DNA of 62,132 bases from an uncultured Christensenella sp. (GTDB lineage Bacteria > Bacillota > Clostridia > Christensenellales > UBA1750), in contig CAOKIU010000007.1 in NCBI GenBank assembly GCA_948468595.1, forward strand, positions 1 to 62,132, read 5' to 3'. The translations under genes and the position numbers were made by a program. The notes beneath the pieces are model-generated. The model ran no database searches, was not told the DNA's origin, and was given only the letters and a program-made list of their open reading frames with translations. Of this stretch, positions 18,000-26,812 are shown in pieces; the first letter of the stretch is position 1, and each line of letters begins with the position of its first letter.

Positions 18000-18057
18000 G
18001 CGTTGCGCGCGGCAAAAGAAGGGACCGCCGGAGGGTAAGGCTTCATAAAGGAGTTAA

Positions 18058-18094
18058 GGGCAAGGCAGGCCGCAACGGTCTGTCTTGCCCTTTT
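18058..18094 (+). terminator. Terminator after the M56 sensor gene
   Basis: GGGCAAG (18058-18064) pairs with CTTGCCC (18084-18090), with further pairing inside, and is followed by TTTTAT. It ends the blaI-M56 unit. Confidence 0.8.
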
Positions 18095-18173
18095 ATACTG
18101 TGTAACCCACTATGGCGCTTTCGGGGAAAGTGCCCGTGGGGGAGAGCAATAAGCTGGAATTTGTTAAGCGCTT

Positions 18174-18749
18174 TTATTTGCGGCAATACCGCATAAAAAT
18201 CCTCTCATTAAAACCTTTTTGCTTACCGTGTTTTTCTGGAATACGCTTAAATTCCTCAAACCCGATACTCATATAACATTTAATGGCGTCATTATTTATA
18301 TCAGTAACATCGAGCACAAAATCTCGATAATTTGTTAGAGACATACTTTCTTTAAGCATAGTTGCGGCAATGCCTTGCCTGCGGTATTTTTTTCGCACTG
18401 TTACAAATTCTATATATCCGGCTGTAACGGGAAACGCAAGTTGTCTTTCAAATTCTTCTTTCAAAACGAGCGTGCCAATAATCCCATTAAAGAATCCAAA
18501 ATATTTCTTTAAAGATGCTTTTTCCACTCTTGCGGCTCTGCCATTGCAATCGGAAATTGCCATCACTCCCGCAATATTTCCTTTTATATCTGCCACATAA
18601 AATCGTTCCATATTTAATCCCGGTTCGATAGCATTTGCCACTTTTTGATGATCTTTGCATAACATGGAAAAGTCTTTTTCAAAACCTTCCGCAATACATA
18701 AAGCTATATCATAACGGTCTGCTTCTTTCGCTTTCCTTATATGTACCAT
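18174..18749 (-). CDS. GNAT-family N-acetyltransferase
   Basis: A 191-residue acyl-CoA-dependent acetyltransferase of unknown substrate. The GNAT core is visible: beta-strand IAGVMAISD, then the acetyl-CoA pyrophosphate loop VRKKYRRQGIAATMLKE (Q/RxxGxA pattern) near residue 130, and the C-terminal DVTDINNDAIKCYMSIGFEEF motif with the typical N-x-x-A-x-x-x-Y element. The start at 18749 follows GGAGGAT on the minus strand. The gene is clearly AT-rich compared with both neighbours and runs against the local transcription direction, consistent with recent acquisition. A good minus-strand promoter precedes it. Confidence 0.85.
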   Translation of the reverse strand: MVHIRKAKEADRYDIALCIAEGFEKDFSMLCKDHQKVANAIEPGLNMERFYVADIKGNIAGVMAISDCNGRAARVEKASLKKYFGFFNGIIGTLVLKEEFERQLAFPVTAGYIEFVTVRKKYRRQGIAATMLKESMSLTNYRDFVLDVTDINNDAIKCYMSIGFEEFKRIPEKHGKQKGFNERIFMRYCRK

Positions 18750-18810
18750 TTTCGTATATCCTCCATAATTAAAAAATTTGCTGATCGAATTTCGAAATGT
18801 CGATGGGTTC

Positions 18811-18839
18811 ATTATAAAGCACCGCCCGCTGAAAAGCAA
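18811..18839 (-). promoter_or_regulatory. Promoter for the acetyltransferase gene
   Basis: On the minus strand, TTGCTT (18834-18839), a 17-base spacer and a perfect TATAAT (18811-18816). An inverted repeat CCCGCTG/CAGCGGG (about 18825-18854) overlaps the -35 and could be an operator. Confidence 0.6.
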
Positions 18840-19143
18840 CTTCTTTCCAGCGGGTGATGGCTTCTTTACAGGAGGCGCCCCGAGGGCAGCCCCTCCTTGT
18901 GCCATGGAGGCGGGCGCAGGGAAACGGGAGATTTTTCAGCGCTCTGTGGATTTTTTTCGACGCAAGACATAAAAAACAATGGAATATGTCTGGAAAAGGA
19001 CATCGCTTGCATAAGCATTTGGCAGGCGATGGCCTTTTGTGCGTTTTGGGTGACAAAGACTGCGCGCCCGATCAACAAAAAACGCAGGGCGGTGAAGGTA
19101 TATTGTGATACGTAATCGCGGTGAGCAGAGGGGGGATGCGGCG
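18840..19143. other. Intergenic region upstream of spoIIGA
   Basis: No credible gene is seen. A possible -10 TATATT lies at 19099-19104 without a clear -35 at 17 bases. Two sequences resemble Spo0A boxes (TGNCGAA) with one mismatch: TGACAAA at 19051-19057 and TTCGACG (complementary CGTCGAA) at 18956-18962. In Bacillus the spoIIG promoter is activated by Spo0A~P through such boxes, so this is the expected place, but these matches are weak. Confidence 0.35.
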
Positions 19144-19899
19144 TTGACGGTGAGCATCGAATGGTTCGTGGCGCAGAATCTATCCATGAACGCGCTGATT
19201 CTATTCATGGCGGCGCGCCTGTCTGGGCTGTGCAGCGGCAAGGGGCGCGTGCTGCTGGCCGCCGCGCTGGGCTGCGGGTACGCGATCTGCGCCTATCTGC
19301 CCTGGGGACGGCCGCTGCTGGGCATGGCGCCGCGCACCTTGATTTGCATGGGCATGACGCTGGTCTTGTGCGCGGGCAGGCGGCTGGTCGACTGGAAGCG
19401 CACGCTGCGGGCCTTTGCCTTTGTCTGGGTCTCCACGCTTTTGCTGGGCGGCACGGGCGCGGGGGTGATGTACATGCTGGGCGCTGCGGGCTACGGCCCC
19501 GTGGCGGCGGCGGTTACGGCGGCGGTGGGCTGCGCGCTCATGGTCCTGCTCGCCTGCCAGAGGAACCGCCGGGCGCCACAGAACACCGCCACGCTCACCG
19601 TGGTCTCCGGCAGCCGGCACGTGAGCCTGTCAGCGGTGGTGGATACGGGGAACGTGCTGGTGGAGCCGGTGAGCAACCTGCCGGTGATCGTGGTGGAGCG
19701 GGCGGCGCTGCGCGGGATGGAGGCGGGGCGGCCGCTGCGCGCGGTGCCCTTTACCTCGGTGGGCGGCAGCGGGGTGCTGGACGCCTTTGCGGCGGACGTG
19801 GTGCGCGTGGGCAGCCGCGAGGTGGAGGCCTATATCGCGGTATATGACGGCGTGCTGTGCATGGATGGGCGCGCATTGATTCCAGGGAGGTGCGTGTGA
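19144..19899 (+). CDS. spoIIGA: Sporulation sigma-E processing peptidase SpoIIGA
   Basis: Membrane aspartic protease in the mother-cell septum that removes the pro-sequence of SigE after a SpoIIR signal from the forespore. The roughly 251-residue protein has five hydrophobic helices in its first 130 residues and a C-terminal protease domain with the single catalytic motif VVDTGN, consistent with a dimeric pepsin-like enzyme. It is a little shorter than the roughly 300-residue Bacillus protein. A TTG at 19144 behind GAGGGGGG is preferred; a GTG further upstream at 19105 would add 13 basic residues. Its substrate gene sigE starts one base after the stop codon. Confidence 0.92.
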   Translation: MTVSIEWFVAQNLSMNALILFMAARLSGLCSGKGRVLLAAALGCGYAICAYLPWGRPLLGMAPRTLICMGMTLVLCAGRRLVDWKRTLRAFAFVWVSTLLLGGTGAGVMYMLGAAGYGPVAAAVTAAVGCALMVLLACQRNRRAPQNTATLTVVSGSRHVSLSAVVDTGNVLVEPVSNLPVIVVERAALRGMEAGRPLRAVPFTSVGGSGVLDAFAADVVRVGSREVEAYIAVYDGVLCMDGRALIPGRCV

Positions 19900-19900
19900 A

Positions 19901-20602
19901 GTGAATTGTTTTAAGAAACTGTGGGAAAAACTGCTGCGCTTGCTCTCGGGCGGGCGGCTGGACTACATCGGAGGCGGCCAGACGCTGCCGCCCCCCTTTA
20001 CCAAGGAAGAGGAGGAACGGGTTATGCAGGCGCTCAGAGACGGGGACGAAAGCGTGAGGGAAGGGTTGATCGAACACAATCTGCGCCTGGTGGTGTACAT
20101 TGCCCGCAAGTTCGAGAACACCGGCGTGGGGGTGGAGGACCTCATCTCCATCGGCACCATCGGGCTGATCAAGGCGGTGGGCACCTTTGACGCGCACAAG
20201 AAGATCAAGCTGGCAACCTATGCCTCGCGGTGCATCGAGAACGAGATCCTCATGTACCTTAGGCGGCACAGCCGCACGCGCATGGAGGTCTCCTTTGAGG
20301 AACCGCTCAACGTGGACTGGGACGGGAATGAGCTGCTGCTCTCCGACATCATGGGCACGGACCCGGACCTGGTGGGCCGGGAGCTGGAGATGGAGACCGA
20401 CCGCAACCTGCTCTTTGACGCCATCTCCCGCCTGAGCCCCCGCGAGCAGCGCATCATGCAGATGCGCTTTGGCCTGGGCGGCGCGGCGGAGAAGACCCAG
20501 CGCGAGGTGGCGGATGAGCTAGGCATCTCCCAATCCTATATTTCCAGGCTGGAAAAGCGCATCATCAAGCGGCTGCGCGGGGAAATGAGTGCAAAAATGT
20601 AG
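19901..20602 (+). CDS. sigE: RNA polymerase sporulation sigma factor SigE
   Basis: Early mother-cell sigma factor made as an inactive precursor. The 233-residue sequence has an N-terminal amphipathic pro-region with hydrophobic Leu residues ending near [11 protein letters not shown], the place cleaved by SpoIIGA, then region 2 ([50 protein letters not shown]) and region 4 with [18 protein letters not shown]. These blocks are almost identical to Bacillus SigE. The start is GTG at 19901 after GGGAGG. The order spoIIGA-sigE-sigG downstream of ftsZ is a conserved Firmicute arrangement. Confidence 0.97.
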   Translation: MNCFKKLWEKLLRLLSGGRLDYIGGGQTLPPPFTKEEEERVMQALRDGDESVREGLIEHNLRLVVYIARKFENTGVGVEDLISIGTIGLIKAVGTFDAHKKIKLATYASRCIENEILMYLRRHSRTRMEVSFEEPLNVDWDGNELLLSDIMGTDPDLVGRELEMETDRNLLFDAISRLSPREQRIMQMRFGLGGAAEKTQREVADELGISQSYISRLEKRIIKRLRGEMSAKM

Positions 20603-20631
20603 CGGATGTATAGATTTTGTTTTCATACGCC

Positions 20632-20660
20632 GCATAAAAAAATGTCCGCGAGACAAAATA
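20632..20660 (+). promoter_or_regulatory. Candidate SigF/SigG-type promoter for sigG
   Basis: GCATA (20632-20636) and CAAAATA (20654-20660) are separated by 17 bases, close to the SigG-type pattern gHATR-N17/18-CATnnTA with one mismatch in the -10. A forespore-specific promoter is expected here, because sigG must be transcribed in the forespore and not with sigE. Confidence 0.45.
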
Positions 20661-20737
20661 GAAGTGCTAGATGGCAATCGCCGCACAAAATGAAAACGGC
20701 TGGCCATTAACGATCAAGCGAGGCGGAGGGAAACCGA

Positions 20738-21511
20738 ATGGCACTGAATAAAGTGGATATTTGCGGCGTGGATACAGCAAAACTGCCGGTACTGACCAAC
20801 GCACAGATGAAGGTCCTGTTTGAGCGCATTGCCGCGGGAGACGAATCGGCCCGCGACGAATTTGTGGGCGGCAACCTGCGCCTGGTGCTGTCGGTGGTGC
20901 AGCGCTTCGCCGGCAGAGGCGAGATGATGGACGACCTTTTCCAGGTGGGGTGCATCGGCCTGATGAAATCCATCGACAACTTTGACACCACGCTGGGCGT
21001 TCGCTTTTCCACCTACGCCGTGCCCATGATCATCGGCGAGATCCGGCGCTACCTGCGCGACAACAACGCCATCCGCGTCAGCCGCTCCCTGCGCGACATT
21101 GCCTACAAGGCCATGCAGGCGCGCGAGAAGCTGGGCATCGACCTTGGACGGGAGCCCACGGTGGCCGAAATTGCCAAGGCGCTGGAGCTCAAGGAAGAGG
21201 ATGTGGTGATGGCCTTGGACGCCATTCAGGAGCCGATGTCGCTCAACGAGCCCATCTACCACGACAATGGCGACGCGCTCTACGTCATGGACCAGATCCG
21301 CGACGACCACAACGGCGAGGAGGAATGGGCCCAGAACATCGCCCTAAAGGGCGCGATGGAGCGCCTGGGCGACCGGGAGCGCATGATCGTGCAGATGCGC
21401 TTTTTCGGCGGACGCACGCAGATGGAGGTGGCCGAGGAGATCGGCATCTCACAGGCGCAGGTCTCCCGCTTGGAAAAGACGGCGCTGGCCCACATGAGAA
21501 AATATGTTTGA
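20738..21511 (+). CDS. sigG: RNA polymerase sporulation sigma factor SigG
   Basis: Late forespore sigma factor, 257 residues. The N-terminal NKVDICGVDTAKLPVL motif is diagnostic for SigG. Region 2 (NLRLVLSVVQRF, DDLFQVGCIGLMKSIDNF, FSTYAVPMIIGEIRRYLRDNN), region 3 and the region 4 helix-turn-helix (GISQAQVSRLEK) are intact. The 135-base gap after sigE, with a candidate forespore promoter, fits separate temporal control. The ATG at 20738 is the family start. Confidence 0.97.
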   Translation: MALNKVDICGVDTAKLPVLTNAQMKVLFERIAAGDESARDEFVGGNLRLVLSVVQRFAGRGEMMDDLFQVGCIGLMKSIDNFDTTLGVRFSTYAVPMIIGEIRRYLRDNNAIRVSRSLRDIAYKAMQAREKLGIDLGREPTVAEIAKALELKEEDVVMALDAIQEPMSLNEPIYHDNGDALYVMDQIRDDHNGEEEWAQNIALKGAMERLGDRERMIVQMRFFGGRTQMEVAEEIGISQAQVSRLEKTALAHMRKYV

Positions 21512-21535
21512 TAAAACGCGAATCATCCCCATTTT

Positions 21536-21572
21536 GCCCGCATACGAATTGGATGCGGGCATTCCGTTTTTT
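21536..21572 (+). terminator. Probable terminator after sigG
   Basis: GCCCGCAT (21536-21543) pairs with ATGCGGGC (21553-21560) over a nine-base loop; six T residues follow after a six-base gap. Confidence 0.5.
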
Positions 21573-21607
21573 ATGGGCAAAGGGCTGGCTGAGGGGAGAG
21601 ATGTGCG

Positions 21608-21874
21608 GTGACGTATTCACAGCTCAAGCAAAAAGAGGTCATCAATACCTGCGACGGCGCGAAGCTGGGCAATGTGTGCGACTTGGACCTATCCCAGGAC
21701 GGGCGCATTCTGGCGCTGATCGTGCCGGAGCCCTTCTCCATTGCGGGGATGTTTAAAAACGATGGAATCCCCATCGCGTGGAGTTCGGTGGTGATGATGG
21801 GCGAGGATGTGATCCTGGTCAGCCTGCCACAGGGCACCGTGCGCCCGCGGGAGAGCGAGTGCAAGAAGAGTTGA
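21608..21874 (+). CDS. YlmC/YmxH-family sporulation-associated PRC-barrel protein
   Basis: Small 88-residue protein with one PRC-barrel-like domain: LKQKEVINTCDGAKLGNVCDLDLS at the N-terminus, then alternating beta strands ending in a short polar tail. YlmC/YmxH proteins occur next to sigG or ylm genes across spore-forming Firmicutes; their biochemical role is not established. The start is GTG at 21608, nine bases after GAGGGGAGA. A strong terminator follows at 21899, making this the end of the sporulation cassette. Confidence 0.82.
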   Translation: MTYSQLKQKEVINTCDGAKLGNVCDLDLSQDGRILALIVPEPFSIAGMFKNDGIPIAWSSVVMMGEDVILVSLPQGTVRPRESECKKS

Positions 21875-21898
21875 GCATGGACAAGGGAGAGGATCGTG

Positions 21899-21931
21899 AG
21901 GGGCGGCCGCTTAGCGCGGCGCCCCTTTTTT
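21899..21931 (+). terminator. Terminator after the YlmC/YmxH gene
   Basis: A GC-rich stem starting GGGGCG and closing with GCCCC is followed by six T residues at 21926-21931. Confidence 0.85.
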
Positions 21932-22024
21932 GTGAGACAGCTAAGCGGCGAGGGCGAAATTCGCACATTGCGCCCCCATTTTTCACGCTAACTTAAAAAA
22001 GTTAACAAAGTTGGCACAAAAGGG

Positions 22025-22053
22025 TTTACGGTGGAAGAAAAAAAGGATATAAT
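22025..22053 (+). promoter_or_regulatory. SigA-type promoter for nrdR and the phoP/phoR genes
   Basis: TTTACG (22025-22030), a 17-base spacer and a perfect TATAAT (22048-22053). The leader of about 70 bases contains a small hairpin (CTGC/GCAG around 22104-22115). No other promoter is obvious before the response regulator. Confidence 0.6.
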
Positions 22054-22132
22054 AGTATGAGGCAGGGACTGGCCATCGCCGTCTTATGTCGCGAAAAATG
22101 GAGAGCTGCCCGCGCAGCAAGGGGTAAGTTTC

Positions 22133-22594
22133 ATGAAGTGCATGTATTGCAACGCGACGGAGAGCCGCGTAATCGACTCCCGGCCAACGGATGAAGGATT
22201 GGCAATCCGCCGGCGCAGGGAGTGCGTCAATTGCGGCCGCCGGTTCACAACCTATGAAAAAATCGAGAACGTACAGGTGATGGTCGTCAAAAAGGACGGC
22301 TCCAGAGAGGCGTTTGACGCGGACAAGATCCGCCGCGGCCTGATCAAGGCCTGCGAAAAGCGCCCCGTGGGCGCGACCGAGGTGGATGCCCTGGTGCGCG
22401 ACGTGGAGCAGCAGATTTTCAACTCCCTGGACCAGGAGATCTCCTCCTCGCGCATTGGGGAGATGGTCATGGAGCGCCTGCGCACGCTGGACGAGGTGGC
22501 CTATGTGCGCTTTGCCTCGGTCTACCGCTCCTTCTGCGACATCAACACCTTTATGGAAGAGCTCAAGAGCTTGCTGGGGAAACCCGGCGCCTGA
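22133..22594 (+). CDS. nrdR: Ribonucleotide reductase repressor NrdR
   Basis: ATP/dATP-sensing repressor of ribonucleotide reductase genes, 153 residues. The zinc ribbon uses Cys3, Cys6, Cys31 and Cys34, followed by an ATP-cone domain (about residues 46-136) starting VVKKDGSREAFDADKIRRGL. Its likely target in this window is the nrdD-nrdG operon, whose promoter spacer holds an NrdR box. It is followed within 48 bases by the phosphate-type response regulator and may share its transcript. Confidence 0.96.
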   Translation: MKCMYCNATESRVIDSRPTDEGLAIRRRRECVNCGRRFTTYEKIENVQVMVVKKDGSREAFDADKIRRGLIKACEKRPVGATEVDALVRDVEQQIFNSLDQEISSSRIGEMVMERLRTLDEVAYVRFASVYRSFCDINTFMEELKSLLGKPGA

Positions 22595-22641
22595 CAAACA
22601 AAAAAGCATTTTTGTGACATCATATAAGGAGGTTATCCGAC

Positions 22642-23340
22642 ATGCCCAGTGACACCATCTTGGCAGTGGATGACGAGGTCCACATTCTTGAATTGATTTC
22701 GTTCAACTTGAAAGCGGCGGGATACCATGTGGTAACGGCGCTCACGGGCGAGGAAGCCCTCAAGCGCTGTGAGGTGGAGCGGCCTTCCCTTGTGTTGTTG
22801 GACATTATGCTCCCCGGTATCGACGGCCTGGAGGTCTGCCGCAGACTCAAGGGCGACCGCATGACCAGCAACATTCCCATCATCATGCTCACCGCCAGAG
22901 GGGACGAGGTGGACAAGATCCTGGGCCTGGAGCTTGGCGCGGACGACTACATCACCAAGCCCTTCTCCGTAAGAGAGCTGGCCGCGCGCGTCAAGTCCCT
23001 GCTGCGCCGGGTCGCGCCCCAGCAGGAGAGTGAGCCGCAGACCCTGCGCTCGGGCGATATTATGATCGACATTACCAATTATGAGGCGTTCAAGGGCGGC
23101 GAGAAGCTCTCGCTGACGCTCAAGGAATTTGAATTGCTCAAGGTGCTGGTGCTCAGCCGCGGCAAGGTGCTCACCCGCGACTTCCTCTTGGACCGCATCT
23201 GGGGCTATGAATACTACGGCGAGACGCGCACGGTGGACGTTCACATCCGGCATCTGCGCCAGAAGCTGGGTGAGGAGCCCTACATCGAGACCGTGAGAGG
23301 CGTGGGCTATCGCTTTGTGGATCGGGAGCAAGAGGCGTGA
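22642..23340 (+). CDS. PhoP/PhoB-type response regulator
   Basis: OmpR-family regulator, 232 residues. The receiver domain (1-120) has the acidic pair in VDDE, the phospho-accepting Asp near 53 in LVLLDIMLPG, a conserved Thr in MLTARG and Lys in ITKPFS. The winged-helix output domain (about 135-230) ends with the canonical VDVHIRHLRQKLG and TVRGVGYRF motifs. The ATG at 22642 follows TAAGGAGG. It overlaps the kinase gene by four bases. Proximity to pst-like genes and phoU points to phosphate-starvation control. Confidence 0.9.
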   Translation: MPSDTILAVDDEVHILELISFNLKAAGYHVVTALTGEEALKRCEVERPSLVLLDIMLPGIDGLEVCRRLKGDRMTSNIPIIMLTARGDEVDKILGLELGADDYITKPFSVRELAARVKSLLRRVAPQQESEPQTLRSGDIMIDITNYEAFKGGEKLSLTLKEFELLKVLVLSRGKVLTRDFLLDRIWGYEYYGETRTVDVHIRHLRQKLGEEPYIETVRGVGYRFVDREQEA

Positions 23341-25046
23341 AATCCATGCACCGGCGGATCGTAACCGCCGCCTCGCTATTCGTCATGGCGGTCGTTGCGG
23401 TCACGTCCTTCTTTTCCATGCGCATCACCATACAGGAGGAACAGGGCGCGATTCGGGAGCAATTGCTCAAGGCGGCGCGCTATGGAGCCAAGACCGCCTC
23501 TAGCCCCAAGGAGCTGGATCGGATCGCGGGCCTGATGGGCGTGCGGGTCACGCGCATGGCGGAAAACGGAGAAATTCTCCATGATACCAGCGGTCAGGTG
23601 GGGTATTACTTGGACCAGCCTGACGTTATTGCCGCGCTCTCCACCGGGACGGGGGAAGAGGTTTCCTTCGTGGGCAAGCTCGCGCAAATGCAGGTTGCGG
23701 TCTCGGTGCGCGAGGATGACGGCAACATTCTGCGCCTGACGAAGAACCAGGTGGTCTTCCGGCACGGGGATTGGGGCCTGTTCGCCGCGCTGATGATGCT
23801 TGTGCTCATCGTCTGCGTCTACCTCTCCTTTGATATGGCGGGGAAGGTCGTTCGGCCTATCAACCGGATTTCCACCGCGGCACAGGCCATTATCGACGGC
23901 AACTACAACGTGAACCTGCGCGTGGAAGGATATGCGGAGCTCAATCAACTGCTGCGCACTCTGCGGTCCATGGACGCGCGCTTGCAGGACACCGTAGAAA
24001 AACTACAGCACAAGAGCGCGGAGCTGGAGTCCATCATCGAGCACATGCTCAACGGCCTCATCGCCGTGGACGGCCAGCTGCATGTGGTGCAGATGAACAA
24101 CGCGGCCAAGCGCATGCTGGGCGTGAGCGGCAGCGTGGAGGGCAAGCACGTGCTGGAAGCCACGGGAAATGCGCGGCTGGAGGCAGGGCTTACCGAGGCC
24201 ATGGAGCATGACGAGCTCTACACGGTGGAGCTGCCCGTCCGCGCCGCACCGCGCCACCGCCTCATCCGCCTCTACATTTCGGCGCTGGAGCACGAGGATG
24301 AGAACATCGGCGCGGTCGCGCTGATGGAGGACGTCACCGAGCTGCGCAACCTCGAACAGATGCGCACGGACTTTGCCGCCAACGTCACCCACGAGCTCAA
24401 GACGCCGCTGACGTCGATACGCGGCTTTGTGGAGACGTTGCAGGCCGGCGCCATTGAGGACCCCATGATGGCCAAGCGGTTCCTGGACATCATCTCCATG
24501 GAGACCGACCGTCTTTCCCGGCTGATCAACGACGTGCTCTCCTTATCGTCCATGGAGAACGGGCGCGTGCGCGTGCCCACCGAGCGGCTGAGCCTGGGCA
24601 AGCGCGCGGGGGATGTGTGCCTGATGCTGGAAAACAGCGCCAAGCTCAAGAACATCGCCTTGACCTGCGACGAGGGCGCCGATACCTACGTTAAGGCCAA
24701 CGAGGACCACGTCAAGCAGCTGCTCATCAATTTGATCGACAACGCCATTAAATACACGCTGGAGGGCGGGTCGGTCAAGGTATGGGTGCAGCGGGATGGA
24801 TCGAATGTGGAGTTGCACGTGCGGGATACGGGCATCGGCATCGCGCAGGAGCACATTCCGCGCCTGTTTGAGCGGTTTTACCGCGTGGATAAGGGCCGCA
24901 GCCGCAACATGGGCGGCACGGGGCTGGGGCTTGCCATTGTCAAGCACATCGTCATGGACATGGGCGGGCTCATTCAAGTACAGTCGGAGCTCAACGTGGG
25001 CACGGAATTCACCGTCACCCTGCCCTATGCGGACAAACAGGATTGA
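23337..25046 (+). CDS. PhoR-type sensor histidine kinase
   Basis: Membrane kinase partner of the upstream regulator, 569 residues. Two membrane helices (about 8-28 and 147-165) bracket a roughly 115-residue extracytoplasmic domain, then HAMP (about 166-218), a PAS domain (about 230-330), HisKA with the phosphorylated His near 352 in VTHELKTPLTS, and HATPase with N box LIDNAIKY, G1 DTGIGIA and G2 GGTGLGLAIVK. The order matches PhoR of Gram-positive bacteria. The start is GTG at 23337 in a GTGA overlap with the regulator's stop codon, implying coupled translation; an ATG lies three codons later. Confidence 0.92.
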   Translation: MKSMHRRIVTAASLFVMAVVAVTSFFSMRITIQEEQGAIREQLLKAARYGAKTASSPKELDRIAGLMGVRVTRMAENGEILHDTSGQVGYYLDQPDVIAALSTGTGEEVSFVGKLAQMQVAVSVREDDGNILRLTKNQVVFRHGDWGLFAALMMLVLIVCVYLSFDMAGKVVRPINRISTAAQAIIDGNYNVNLRVEGYAELNQLLRTLRSMDARLQDTVEKLQHKSAELESIIEHMLNGLIAVDGQLHVVQMNNAAKRMLGVSGSVEGKHVLEATGNARLEAGLTEAMEHDELYTVELPVRAAPRHRLIRLYISALEHEDENIGAVALMEDVTELRNLEQMRTDFAANVTHELKTPLTSIRGFVETLQAGAIEDPMMAKRFLDIISMETDRLSRLINDVLSLSSMENGRVRVPTERLSLGKRAGDVCLMLENSAKLKNIALTCDEGADTYVKANEDHVKQLLINLIDNAIKYTLEGGSVKVWVQRDGSNVELHVRDTGIGIAQEHIPRLFERFYRVDKGRSRNMGGTGLGLAIVKHIVMDMGGLIQVQSELNVGTEFTVTLPYADKQD

Positions 25047-25062
25047 TTTTACGCCAATTTTT

Positions 25063-25093
25063 GAGCGGTTTCGCTATGCGGACCGCTCTTTTT
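25063..25093 (+). terminator. Terminator after the phoR-type kinase gene
   Basis: GAGCGGT (25063-25069) pairs with ACCGCTC (25082-25088) and five T residues follow, separating the two-component operon from the pst-like genes. Confidence 0.8.
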
Positions 25094-25233
25094 CTGTCTG
25101 TTGCGTGTTGTGGACCGATTTAGCCCACTTTTAACCTTTGCCGGGTTGCTCTCACCCCGCGCTTTCTATAAAATTGAATACGGAAGAATAAGTAGTTGTT
25201 CGGACGAAGCGGGAAATGGATTGCGGAGGGTGC

Positions 25234-26043
25234 ATGAAGAAACCTGCGGAAAATCTGATGCGCCTGGGCGCATGGATTGGCGGCGCGCTGACCGTTCTGC
25301 TGGTGGGCAGCGGGGTGGTGTTCGCCCTGGGCCTTATGCTGATGGAGGGTGCGGAGGCAGGCAGCGCGGCGAGTATGTGGCGCCTGCTGCCCAAGGGGCT
25401 GACCATGGCGGGCTTTTCGCTCTCCACCGCCCTGGCCGCGGTGGCGCTCTCCTTCCCCATGGCCTGGGCGCTGGCCGCGCTGATCTCCTATATGATGCGC
25501 CCGCGCGCCATGATGCGGATGCGCAGTGCGATCTCCGGCCTGTCCGCCATCCCGGCGGTGGTCTTTGGCTACCTGAGTCTGAACTACTTCGTGCCGGTGA
25601 TTGGGTCCCCGTGGTGGGGCGTGACGGCGACGTTAATGCTCATGAGCCTGATGCGGCAGACGCTGGAAATCATCCAGGTCAATCAGCGGCACTACCCGGC
25701 CGTGGAGGCCGCGCAGGCGATGGGAATGTATATGTATGAGACCATTTTACACGTCGTGCTGCCGCGGGCGCGGAACGGGTATTTGAGCGTGGCGCTGAAG
25801 ATGCTGGCGCGCTGTATGGCGGAAGGGGTGGCGATTCTGCTGGTGCTCTCGGCCTATGGCAGCGGCGAGGACACCTTGCCCACGGCGCTGATGAAGGCGG
25901 TGGGCGTCACCGGCGAGGTGGGCAGCACGCGGTTCATCCTGCTGCTGGCTCTGCTGCTGTTGCTGCTGGTGCTGCTGACCAACGCGGTGATCTCCGCCTG
26001 CTTGGAAGGAGGACGGCATGGAAAGAAGAAAGGCGCTCAATAG
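25234..26043 (+). CDS. pstC: PstC-like phosphate ABC transporter permease
   Basis: Inner-membrane permease half, about 269 residues and six hydrophobic segments. It carries the AIPAVVFGYLSLNYF stretch typical of PstC/PstA and the EAA loop EAAQAMGMYMYETILHVVLP near 180 that docks to the ATPase. The ATG at 25234 follows GCGGAGGG; an upstream in-frame ATG at 25216 would include the ribosome site in the coding region. The gene follows a terminator and has a TATAAA at about 25167, but no clear PhoP boxes. No pstS binding-protein gene precedes it, which is unusual. Confidence 0.85.
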   Translation: MKKPAENLMRLGAWIGGALTVLLVGSGVVFALGLMLMEGAEAGSAASMWRLLPKGLTMAGFSLSTALAAVALSFPMAWALAALISYMMRPRAMMRMRSAISGLSAIPAVVFGYLSLNYFVPVIGSPWWGVTATLMLMSLMRQTLEIIQVNQRHYPAVEAAQAMGMYMYETILHVVLPRARNGYLSVALKMLARCMAEGVAILLVLSAYGSGEDTLPTALMKAVGVTGEVGSTRFILLLALLLLLLVLLTNAVISACLEGGRHGKKKGAQ

Positions 26044-26812
26044 CGTGTTCATCGGCGCGGTGCTGCTGCTCTCGGCGCTGGCGCTGCTGACGCTGTTGAT
26101 TCCGCTGTTTCACCTTGCGGCGGACGCGCTGACGGCGCTGTTGCGCTCCTGGGGCGTGCTGCCGGGCATCGGCGCGGTGTTCCTCAAGACGTTGCAATTG
26201 GTGTTGATGGTGCTGTTGATGGTGCTGCCGGTGGCGCTGCTGATCACGCTGTGGATGTTTGAATGCGTCAAGGGCGCGACGCTGGTGCGCCTTCAGCGGT
26301 TTATGAGCGGCTTTTCCCGCATTCCGGCGGTGCTCCTGGGGCTGGTGGGCAACTGGCTGATCAGCGGCAGCGACTCAATGCATGAAAGCCTTGTGACCAT
26401 GGCGCTGCTGCTGGCGGTGATGTTCCTGCCGTTCATGGTTTCCAACATGGATACGGCCCTGCGCGCCGTGCCGGAGAAGTACCTCACGGCTGGGGAAGCG
26501 CTGAGCGGGCAGCGCATGGCGATTCTGCGCGTGGTGCTGCTGCCGCAGGCCATGCCCAGCATGGCGCGCGCGACGCTGCGCTTGGTGGAGCGCATCCTGT
26601 GCGAGGCCACAGCCCTGCTGGTGCTCATGGGCGCGGTCATGCCCAACCAGGTGTTGGCCACCGAGCTGTTCCGCCTGGCCTGGCTGGGGCGCAAGGACGC
26701 GGCGGTGCTGGCCTTTGCCCTGGCGGCGACGATGATCCTGATCCGCCTGAGGACGTCGCGCAGGTGGCGCAGCGAAGGGGAGGATAGCAATTGTCGATAC
26801 AACTGGTGGTAG
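26018..26812 (+). CDS. pstA: PstA-like phosphate ABC transporter permease
   Basis: Second permease subunit, 264 residues, overlapping pstC by 26 bases. Six hydrophobic helices are visible, with the GFSRIPAVLLGLVGNWLI segment and an EAA-type loop AGEALSGQRMAILRVVLLPQA near 160. Its basic C-terminus reaches into the pstB start. Paired with the PstC-like subunit it should form the transmembrane channel. Like its neighbours it is compact compared with Escherichia coli PstA (about 296 residues). Confidence 0.83.
   Translation: MERRKALNSVFIGAVLLLSALALLTLLIPLFHLAADALTALLRSWGVLPGIGAVFLKTLQLVLMVLLMVLPVALLITLWMFECVKGATLVRLQRFMSGFSRIPAVLLGLVGNWLISGSDSMHESLVTMALLLAVMFLPFMVSNMDTALRAVPEKYLTAGEALSGQRMAILRVVLLPQAMPSMARATLRLVERILCEATALLVLMGAVMPNQVLATELFRLAWLGRKDAAVLAFALAATMILIRLRTSRRWRSEGEDSNCRYNWW

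Noticed and set aside
25128-25172. PhoP (Pho) boxes upstream of pstC
   Set aside because: A TTTAACC-like element is present but no correctly spaced TTAACA-type repeats were found; not strong enough to annotate.
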